Shown: one piece after another, positions 1-4,738 of the stretch
How positions within the stretch are numbered: position 1 is the stretch's first letter
Layout of the letters: the number at the start of each line of letters is the position of its first letter
Origin: Prevotella sp. UBA3757
GTDB lineage: Bacteria > Bacteroidota > Bacteroidia > Bacteroidales > Bacteroidaceae
NCBI GenBank assembly: GCA_002371715.1
Contig: DFGF01000143.1
Span: 1 to 8,031, forward strand
Direction: 5' to 3'
Length of the DNA: 8,031 bases
Notes under the pieces: generated by a model
Database searches by the model: none
Told to the model about the DNA's origin: nothing
What the model saw: the letters and a program-made list of their open reading frames with translations, nothing else
Position numbers and translations under genes: made by a program

Positions 1-1
1 G

Positions 2-646
2 TGCTTTGGCGTGACCTTCGAGCAGAGACGCAATGAGATCCGGCTGGATGACCCTGCCCTATTTGAGAATATTCCCACGCAGAACAAAACCTTCCCCGCT
101 GAGGCTAAGCGCGACCTGATGATTGCGCTCATCACGCTGAAATACACCCAGTCGAACAGCGTATGCTACGTGAAGGACGGACAGGCCATCGGTATCGGTG
201 CCGGCCAGCAAAGCCGTATCCACTGTACGCGACTGGCTGGCAACAAGGCCGACATCTGGTGGTTGCGCCAGCATCCTAAGGTGATGGCTTTGCCTTTCAA
301 GGAGGGCATTCGCCGCGCTGACCGTGACAACACCATCGACGTGTATATCTCGGAAGACGAGCACGACGACGTCTTGCGCGACGGAGCCTGGCAGCAGTTC
401 TTTACCGAGCAGCCCGAGGTGCTGACCCTGGAGGAGAAGAAAGCCTGGATAGCCAAGAACACGAAGGTGGCCCTGGGCTCAGACGCCTTCTTCCCCTTTG
501 GCGATAACATCGAGCGTGCTCATAAGAGCGGTGTGGAGTATATTGCACAGGCCGGTGGCAGCGTACGTGACGACCATGTCATCATGACGTGCGACAAGTA
601 TGGTATTGCGATGGCCTTTACCGGTGTCCGTCTATTCCACCATTAA
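2..646 (+). CDS. purH: AICAR transformylase, C-terminal part (5' end outside window)
   Basis: This enzyme transfers the formyl group of 10-formyltetrahydrofolate to AICAR, the penultimate step of de novo IMP synthesis in the cytoplasm. About 214 residues are visible. The reading frame is open to the window edge and reads C-F-G-V-T-F-E-Q, so the GTG at 11 is an internal valine and not a start. Family landmarks are KYTQSNSVCY, IGIGAGQQSRIHCTRLAG, SDAFFPFGDNIERA, a GGSVRDD segment and the terminal RLFHH. From memory these match vertebrate ATIC (which also ends RLFHH) better than E. coli PurH. The catalytic Lys-His pair and any IMP cyclohydrolase domain would lie upstream and cannot be judged. 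Bacteroidetes carry a stand-alone transformylase of about 390 residues, so this may be that form and not bifunctional PurH; the symbol is therefore tentative. Confidence 0.93.
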   Translation, partial: CFGVTFEQRRNEIRLDDPALFENIPTQNKTFPAEAKRDLMIALITLKYTQSNSVCYVKDGQAIGIGAGQQSRIHCTRLAGNKADIWWLRQHPKVMALPFKEGIRRADRDNTIDVYISEDEHDDVLRDGAWQQFFTEQPEVLTLEEKKAWIAKNTKVALGSDAFFPFGDNIERAHKSGVEYIAQAGGSVRDDHVIMTCDKYGIAMAFTGVRLFHH

Positions 647-678
647 GAAGTGAAGAGTGAAAAATTTGCTACCGCGCT
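646..678 (+). repeat. 33-bp spacer starting with a 7-bp-period repeat
   Basis: The spacer begins with two imperfect heptamers, AGAAGTG (646-652) and AAGAGTG (653-659), the first overlapping the transformylase stop codon. They run into an A-rich stretch and then TTTGCTACCGCGCT before the next ATG. A TTTG is present at 665-668, but it lacks the upstream TA of the Bacteroidetes -7 motif, so I do not call a promoter. No terminator hairpin is visible. Confidence 0.5.
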
Positions 679-873
679 ATGAGTAAAGAGAGCGACTTCG
701 AGGATATTCTCGTCAATGGCATCAGCTTCGGACGAGGCGGCGGTCCGCGTAAGGACGTGGACAAGGTCAAGACCAAGGCCAAGAAGAAAAAGTACATCAC
801 CGGTGCCCACGGCAGCGGTTCTGCCCGTCAGAAAGCCAAATACCGTGAGCAGCGGGCCAACAGGCATAAGTAG
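679..873 (+). CDS. Small, strongly basic hypothetical protein (64 aa)
   Basis: I do not recognise this protein. It starts MSKESDFEDILVNGISFGRG, with an acidic and hydrophobic first third. The rest is very basic: a Lys-rich run (KVKTKAKKKKY) followed by a Gly/Ser/Arg segment ending ANRHK. There is no signal peptide or membrane segment, so it should be cytosolic, and the charge would suit nucleic-acid or ribosome contact (inference only). The codon choice (GGC, CGT, AAG, ACC, GCC) is the same as in the confident neighbours, which supports a real gene. An in-frame TGA at 658-660 bounds the 5' end and 679 is the only ATG near it. No Shine-Dalgarno sequence is visible. It lies between two + strand genes with about 30-bp gaps and could be co-transcribed with them. 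An antisense reading frame over it has hydrophobic content but is considered a shadow. Confidence 0.6.
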   Translation: MSKESDFEDILVNGISFGRGGGPRKDVDKVKTKAKKKKYITGAHGSGSARQKAKYREQRANRHK

Positions 874-901
874 ATGTAGGATGTAAGAAGTAAGCGTAAA
901 G
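874..901 (+). repeat. Four 7-bp tandem units filling the whole spacer
   Basis: The 28-bp gap consists of exactly four heptamers: ATGTAGG, ATGTAAG, AAGTAAG, CGTAAAG. The first begins on the base after the TAG stop of the small gene and the last ends on the base before the ATG of the galactanase gene. ATGAGTA at 902-908 resembles a fifth unit containing the start codon. The array is purine-rich, which may serve as the A-rich leader that Bacteroidetes favour over a Shine-Dalgarno sequence. No promoter motif or hairpin is seen. Confidence 0.8.
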
Positions 902-2170
902 ATGAGTATACAGATCAAGACGAGGCAAATGGTGGTGATGATGCTATCATTTATCATTTATCATTTGTCAGTTAGCCCTGCAAGGGCGCAGAAGTTTGTG
1001 GGTGGCGACATCTCCATGCTGCCCAAATACGAGGAGGCCGGTGTCGTCTACAAAGACAAGGATGGCCATACGGTGAACGATGTCATCAGCTTTTTCAAGT
1101 CGGAAGGGATGAATGCCATGCGTGTCCGTCTGTTTGTTGACCCCACTAAGGACAGTGACAAGGCGGTCTGTCAGGATTTGGCCTATGTCAAGCAACTTGG
1201 CAAGCGCATCAAGGATGCCGGGTTGCAACTGATGCTGGACTTCCACTATAGCGATACCTGGGCTGACCCCAGCAAGCAGTGGACACCCGACGCCTGGAAG
1301 AACCTGAGTGATGCGGAACTGTATGAGCAGGTTTACAGCTATACCCGTGATTGCCTGCAACAGATGGTGGATGCCGGTGCCACGCCCGACATGATCCAGA
1401 CTGGCAACGAGATCTCGTATGGCATGCTGTGGGGCACTGAGGCTGCCGTGGGCAACAATAATACCAACCGCTGCTTTACCAACAGCAGCAGTGCCAACTG
1501 GACCCGTTTCTACAACCTGCTACGCCAGGCTACCAAGGCTTGTCGGGAGGTATGCCCCTCGGCAAAAATCATTCTGCATAGCGAGCGTACGGCAGCTCCG
1601 GGCGTCCTGCTGGACTTTTTTGACCGTATGCAGTCCAACGCCATCGACTACGACATCATCGGACTGAGCTACTATCCTGAGCATCACAAGACCCTGGGGG
1701 TGCTGGAGAGCACGCTCAGCAGTGTGGAACAGAAGCAATATGGCAAGGACATCATGATCGTGGAAACCGGCTACAGCTATGCCTGGAGCATCGGTGGCGA
1801 ATACGACTACACCAAGACTTATCCCTTTACGGAGGAGGGGCAGCGCCGCTTCACTGCCGACCTCGTGACGCTGCTTAACAAGCACGACAGTGTCAAGGGA
1901 CTCTTCTGGTGGTGGCCGGAGGACAACGGCAATAAGAATGTGACGGCCGGATGGTGGAATGCGGCGCTTTATAACCACAATACCGGCGCGCCCTATGCCG
2001 CCTTCTACGAACTGAAGAATTTCCTGCCGGAGGGAAGTGGCATTGGCGGTATCGCGACCAGTCGTCAGACGGATGACTGCTGGTATGACGTGACAGGACG
2101 TCGGCTGAAAAAAAAGCCTGCCACCAAGGGCGTCTTTGTCCGTGATGGCAGGAAGATAATGGTCAGATAG
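902..2170 (+). CDS. Secreted GH53 endo-beta-1,4-galactanase
   Basis: This glycoside hydrolase family 53 enzyme should cleave beta-1,4-galactan side chains of pectin (type I arabinogalactan) outside the cytoplasm. A signal peptide spans residues 1-30 (K6/R8, hydrophobic 11-24, cleavage near ARA|QK); no lipobox cysteine follows. The (beta/alpha)8 barrel runs from about 31 to 375, with GGDISMLP, MRVRLFVDP and LDFHYSDTWADP. TGNE gives the acid/base E170; IMIVETGY gives the nucleophile E288; GLSYYPEHH and GLFWWWPE are further family markers. Residues about 379-422 form a tail (WYDVTGRR ... GVFVRDGRKIMVR) resembling short C-terminal tails of secreted Prevotella proteins, possibly a type IX sorting signal. 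The ATG at 902 gives the basic N-region; M10 (929) and M13/M14 (938, 941) are alternatives. No SusC/SusD genes are visible. The gene ends 3 bp from the convergent tolC-like gene. Confidence 0.93.
   Translation: MSIQIKTRQMVVMMLSFIIYHLSVSPARAQKFVGGDISMLPKYEEAGVVYKDKDGHTVNDVISFFKSEGMNAMRVRLFVDPTKDSDKAVCQDLAYVKQLGKRIKDAGLQLMLDFHYSDTWADPSKQWTPDAWKNLSDAELYEQVYSYTRDCLQQMVDAGATPDMIQTGNEISYGMLWGTEAAVGNNNTNRCFTNSSSANWTRFYNLLRQATKACREVCPSAKIILHSERTAAPGVLLDFFDRMQSNAIDYDIIGLSYYPEHHKTLGVLESTLSSVEQKQYGKDIMIVETGYSYAWSIGGEYDYTKTYPFTEEGQRRFTADLVTLLNKHDSVKGLFWWWPEDNGNKNVTAGWWNAALYNHNTGAPYAAFYELKNFLPEGSGIGGIATSRQTDDCWYDVTGRRLKKKPATKGVFVRDGRKIMVR
946..973 (+). repeat. 7-bp tandem repeat encoding the signal-peptide core
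   Basis: Three perfect ATCATTT units (946-952, 953-959, 960-966) are followed by GTCAGTT (967-973). They lie inside the galactanase gene and encode most of its hydrophobic stretch (SFIIYHLSV). Because 7 is not a multiple of 3, this array reads the same cyclic peptide (I-I-Y-H-L-S-F) in all three frames without a stop. A related five-unit array occurs at 5995-6029, between two ABC permease genes. Confidence 0.85.
974..991 (+). repeat. 18-bp palindromic element at the signal-peptidase site, copy 1
   Basis: AGCCCTGCAAGGGCGCAG contains a 5-bp inverted repeat, GCCCT (975-979) and AGGGC (983-987), around a GCA loop. In the galactanase frame it encodes SPARAQ, spanning the predicted cleavage site. 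A second copy with 16 of 18 identical bases lies at 3449-3466 on the - strand in the tolC-like gene, in the same reading frame and also directly after a 7-bp array. The two differences are the two partners of one stem pair (T-A versus C-G). Confidence 0.8.
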
Positions 2171-2173
2171 CGT

Positions 2174-3532
2174 TCAGAACGACAGTTCGCGACCGCGATA
2201 GAAATCGATGAGAGCGGTCTGGTAGAGGTACTCATAGCGAGCCTGTACCAGGTCGCTTTCCGCATTCAGATAGATGTTCTTGGCCTCGTTGAACTCCGTA
2301 ATGGTTGCCTTGCCGTTTTCGTATTTTGCCTGTGTCAGCAGGAAGGCGTCTTTGCTGGAGCGTGCTGCCGCCTCGCTGCTCGTAAACTTGGTGCTGGCGG
2401 CTACGGCATTGTAATATGCCTGTTGTATTTCCTTATAGAGCGTCTTCTTCACGTTGTCGAGTTGCAACAGCTGATTTTCGCGGTCGAGTCGTGCCGAACG
2501 GATATTGTTGCGCGTCTGGAAACGGTTGAAGATGGGAATACTGAGGTTCAGACCGATGTACTGTGAGAAATTATTCTTAAGCTGGGTGGAAAAGGCATCG
2601 GCCTCGATGCCATTCGTTTTGTAGTAGTTGGTCTGCAGGCCGGCACTGAGGCTGAGCGTGGGATAGTGACCGGCGCGGGCGATGGCTATCTGGCGGTCGG
2701 CAGCCGAGAGGCGGAGCTGTTCGGCCTGTACCTCCGGTTTGACGGTCAGTGCTTCGGCATAGATGGCATCGGGGGAAATGCCGGACAGTCCGGATAATCC
2801 GGAAATGCCGGGCAGTCCGGATAATTCCGGGCGCTTGATGCTGAAACCTTCCGGCGAGGGCAGTTCCAACAGTTGGCTCAGTGTCAGAAGCGAGAGCTGT
2901 AGGTTGTTGTCGGCCTGCGTGGCCGTCATGTGGGCTTTGGCAAGTGTGGCCTGTTGCTGGGAGAGCTGTGCCTGACTGGCTTTGCCGTTGTCAACAAATG
3001 CCTGCAGGCGTACCACTTGGGCTGAGTCGATGGCTATCTGGCGCTGGGCCACGTCGGCAATCTCCATATTATACAGGATCTGCACATAAGCCTGTGCCAC
3101 CTGCATGCGGATGTCGTTGCGAGCCTTCTCCAGGTCGTGGGTGGCCGCCTCGAGGTTCAGCTGGTTCAGTTTCACCGTATTTGGAATCTGGAAACCCGTG
3201 AAGAGCGGGACGCTGGTGCCTAGGCTGAAGCTCGTGCTGCTGGTGGAGCGGTTCGTATAGGTATTGTCGAGTGTCAGGCCGCGTCCGAAGCTGAAGCTCT
3301 CCGATGCCGAGGCACTGAGGTCCGGTAGCCGCGAGTTGCGTGCTGTCGAGAGTTGCAGGCTGCGCTGTTCGCGGTTGTTGGCACTCTGCTTGATGCTGAT
3401 ATTGTGCTCGACGGCATAGTCGGCACATTGGCGGAGCGTCCAGGCGGTCTGCGCCCCTGCGGGGCTAAATATAAAATAAGAAATAAGAAATATTAAAGCC
3501 CTGCTATGGTGCTTGTTGTCTCGTATGTCCAT
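2174..3532 (-). CDS. TolC-family outer-membrane efflux channel
   Basis: This should be the outer-membrane exit duct of the pump encoded upstream in the same operon. It has a signal peptide at residues 1-27 (hydrophobic 12-22, SPAGA|QT), with no lipid-anchor cysteine. Two outer-membrane-efflux repeats follow: about 30-225 (WTLRQCADYAVEHN near the start, FSLGTSVPLFTGFQ strand, helical LEAATHDLEKARNDIRMQVA) and about 255-450 (EVQAEQLRLSAADRQIAIAR, YPTLSLSAG, LNLSIPIFNRFQTRNNI, ending ALIDFYRGRELSF). The 452-residue length is normal for the family. The inter-repeat linker holds a triplet repeat (LSG/LPG/ISG, residues 237-254). It is the last gene of the operon, 37 bp after the adaptor. The ATG at 3532 has no Shine-Dalgarno sequence, but it is followed by a basic N-region and the signal peptide, which supports it. 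Confidence 0.94.
   Translation of the reverse strand: MDIRDNKHHSRALIFLISYFIFSPAGAQTAWTLRQCADYAVEHNISIKQSANNREQRSLQLSTARNSRLPDLSASASESFSFGRGLTLDNTYTNRSTSSTSFSLGTSVPLFTGFQIPNTVKLNQLNLEAATHDLEKARNDIRMQVAQAYVQILYNMEIADVAQRQIAIDSAQVVRLQAFVDNGKASQAQLSQQQATLAKAHMTATQADNNLQLSLLTLSQLLELPSPEGFSIKRPELSGLPGISGLSGLSGISPDAIYAEALTVKPEVQAEQLRLSAADRQIAIARAGHYPTLSLSAGLQTNYYKTNGIEADAFSTQLKNNFSQYIGLNLSIPIFNRFQTRNNIRSARLDRENQLLQLDNVKKTLYKEIQQAYYNAVAASTKFTSSEAAARSSKDAFLLTQAKYENGKATITEFNEAKNIYLNAESDLVQARYEYLYQTALIDFYRGRELSF
2771..2824 (-). repeat. In-frame 9-bp minisatellite in the TolC linker
   Basis: On the coding strand there are six 9-bp units: TTATCCGGA, CTGCCCGGC, ATTTCCGGA, TTATCCGGA, CTGTCCGGC, ATTTCCCCC. 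They also form two copies of a 27-bp unit that match at 23 of 27 positions. They encode residues 237-254 as LSG, LPG, ISG, LSG, LSG, ISP. The region falls between the two outer-membrane-efflux repeats, where an extra flexible segment is tolerable. Unit gain or loss would keep the frame. Confidence 0.88.
3449..3466 (-). repeat. 18-bp palindromic element at the signal-peptidase site, copy 2
   Basis: On the coding strand it reads AGCCCCGCAGGGGCGCAG, with the stem GCCCC/GGGGC (3453-3457 and 3461-3465 on the + strand) around a 3-nt loop. It encodes SPAGAQ at the cleavage site of the TolC-like protein. It pairs with the copy at 974-991, which is oriented the same way relative to its gene. Confidence 0.8.
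3463..3497 (-). repeat. 7-bp tandem repeat encoding the TolC signal-peptide core
   Basis: Read on the coding strand from 3497 down, the units are TTTAATA, TTTCTTA, TTTCTTA, TTTTATA and TTTAGCC, the last merging into the palindromic element. They encode the hydrophobic LIFLISYFIF segment. Directly upstream on the coding strand lies GCAGGGCT (3504-3497). Its complement AGCCCTGC equals the first 8 bases of the galactanase copy of the element, so the AT tract is flanked by inverted partial copies. Confidence 0.78.
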
Positions 3533-3536
3533 GTCG

Positions 3537-3570
3537 TATTTATTTTATATTTTTTATTTAGCGAAGCGTT
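3537..3570 (+). repeat. AT-rich 7-bp-period tract ending in a small hairpin
   Basis: This 37-bp adaptor-to-tolC gap reads on the + strand as TATTTAT, TTTATAT, TTTTTAT (3537-3557) and then TTA, followed by AGCGAAGCGTT (3560-3570). The last part can fold as a 4-bp stem with one G-T wobble and an AAG loop. The hairpin end touches the adaptor's stop codon (3570-3572). Its layout, TATTTAGC after an AT-rich heptamer tract, resembles the signal-peptide element but points the opposite way. It lacks a U-run on the transcribed strand, so it is not a convincing terminator. Confidence 0.5.
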
Positions 3571-4682
3571 TAGTCCTCCTCCTCTTCTGTGATGACTTCC
3601 GGTCCGCGCACCTTGTCCTTGCTGTTCAGTCCCTTCTTGACCTCGATGTTCACACCGTCGCTGAGGCCGGTCTCCACAGGCCGGCGCTCATAGTGCTTCC
3701 CGTTGACAGAATCCGTAAACACATAGACAAAGGTAGAGTCGCCGCTGAATTCGAGGGTACTCTCGGGAATGGTGAGCACCTTGTCGACCGAAGCCAGCAC
3801 GATTTCGGCATTGGCACTGTAGCCTGAGCGTATCTTGTCATTTTTGCCGACCTTGACGGCTGCCTTGAGCTCAAACTGGTTGGCACCGTTGTTTTCGATG
3901 GCCTTCGGCGAGATATACTCCAGGGCAGCATCGAACGACATGTCCTGCAGGGCACCGATGGTGATTTTCATTGGAATACCCATCGTGAGTTGGCCCACCT
4001 CCGTCTCGTCGATATTGCCACGGAAGATGAGGTCGCTCATGTTGGCTACGGTAGCGATGGTGGTACCGTCGTTGAAGGTGTTGGAATTGATGACGGAGTT
4101 GCCCACCTTGACGGGAATGTCGAGGATAACGCCACTGATGGTCGAGCGGATGAGCGTCGACGAGGCCGAGGCGTTCGACTTCGAGAAGCCGTCGCGCACC
4201 ACCTGCAGGGCATCCTGGGCGGCTCCCAGTTCGTGTTTGGCCTGGCGCAGTTGCTGTGACACCTTGTCGAACTCGTCGGCCGAGACGAGTTTCTGTTCGT
4301 AGAGGTTCTTTTCGCGGTCGTAGTCCACCTTGGCCTGCTGCAGGTTGATGTCAGCCAGTCGTACGCGCGCCTCTGCCGAACTCAGCGACCCCATGTCGGG
4401 TATCACCTTGACCTTGGCGATGACCTCGCCCTGCTGTACGTAGTCGCCGGCCTCCTTGAGGATTTCAGTGATGATGCCGGAAATCTGGGGCTTGACATAC
4501 ACCTCGTTGCGGGGCTCTATCTTGCCGGTAATGATGGTGGTCTTGCGCAGGTCGTTGACTGCGGGCGTAAACTCGTTGTAGACCACTTCTTTGGGTTGGC
4601 TTTTCTGCCAGAGGAACACGAAGGTTCCGATGAAGATCATTGCGATAATCGCAGCGATGATCACTTTGCCGTACTTTTTCAT
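3570..4682 (-). CDS. Periplasmic adaptor (membrane fusion protein), MacA/HlyD type
   Basis: This protein links the inner-membrane ABC permeases to the TolC-like channel. A single N-terminal membrane anchor lies at about residues 6-25 (VIIAAIIAMIFIGTFVFLW); there is no lipobox. The biotinyl-lipoyl half-motifs are around 63-92 (PQISGIITEILKEAGDYVQQGEVIAKV) and 179-198 (RSTISGVILDIPVKVGNSVI), with an alpha-helical hairpin at about 98-170 between them. A beta-barrel domain (VANMSDLIFRGNIDETEVG, 212-230) and a membrane-proximal domain follow, ending in an acidic EEEED. The hairpin carries R123, L127 and S134, which fits the RxxxLxxxxxxS motif known from AcrA/MacA adaptors for docking on TolC tips. 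The 370-residue length is normal. The gene sits 56 bp after permease B and 37 bp before the tolC-like gene. Confidence 0.95.
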   Translation of the reverse strand: MKKYGKVIIAAIIAMIFIGTFVFLWQKSQPKEVVYNEFTPAVNDLRKTTIITGKIEPRNEVYVKPQISGIITEILKEAGDYVQQGEVIAKVKVIPDMGSLSSAEARVRLADINLQQAKVDYDREKNLYEQKLVSADEFDKVSQQLRQAKHELGAAQDALQVVRDGFSKSNASASSTLIRSTISGVILDIPVKVGNSVINSNTFNDGTTIATVANMSDLIFRGNIDETEVGQLTMGIPMKITIGALQDMSFDAALEYISPKAIENNGANQFELKAAVKVGKNDKIRSGYSANAEIVLASVDKVLTIPESTLEFSGDSTFVYVFTDSVNGKHYERRPVETGLSDGVNIEVKKGLNSKDKVRGPEVITEEEED

Positions 4683-4738
4683 ACCATTATCTTGTTTTAT
4701 TTTTACTTTTTCCTTTTTGCTTTTTTGCCTTTATACCT
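4683..4738 (-). repeat. Spacer of A/T-rich 7-bp units between permease B and adaptor
   Basis: On the + strand, TTTTTAC (4700-4706), TTTTTCC (4707-4713) and TTTTTGC (4714-4720) are exact 7-bp steps. They are followed by the longer variants TTTTTTGCC and TTTATACC up to 4737, next to the permease stop. The transcribed mRNA strand is therefore A-rich just ahead of the adaptor start. I see no TAnnTTTG promoter motif and no hairpin. Confidence 0.75.

Noticed and set aside
11..13. GTG at 11 as the start of the transformylase
   Set aside because: The frame is open upstream to the window edge and the residues before it (C-F-G) continue the family alignment, so the gene is cut by the window.
643..957. 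Hydrophobic 104-codon open frame on the - strand over the small basic gene
   Set aside because: The membrane-like start comes from reading the 7-bp repeats and the signal-peptide DNA backwards. The + strand frames fit host codon use much better.
960..967. Possible Bacteroidetes -7 promoter box in the TATCATTTG stretch
   Set aside because: The spacing between TA and TTTG is 3 and not 2, it lies inside the signal-peptide codons, and it is explained by the repeat.
902..2170. Galactanase as part of a polysaccharide utilisation locus with SusC/SusD
   Set aside because: No SusC, SusD or regulator gene is present on either side within the window; the neighbours are a purine gene, a small unknown gene and an efflux operon.
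2187..2198. Inverted repeat TCGCG-AC-CGCGA as an intrinsic terminator
   Set aside because: The loop is only 2 nt (or 4 nt with a 4-bp stem), no T-run follows on either strand, and it encodes conserved residues of the TolC C-terminus.
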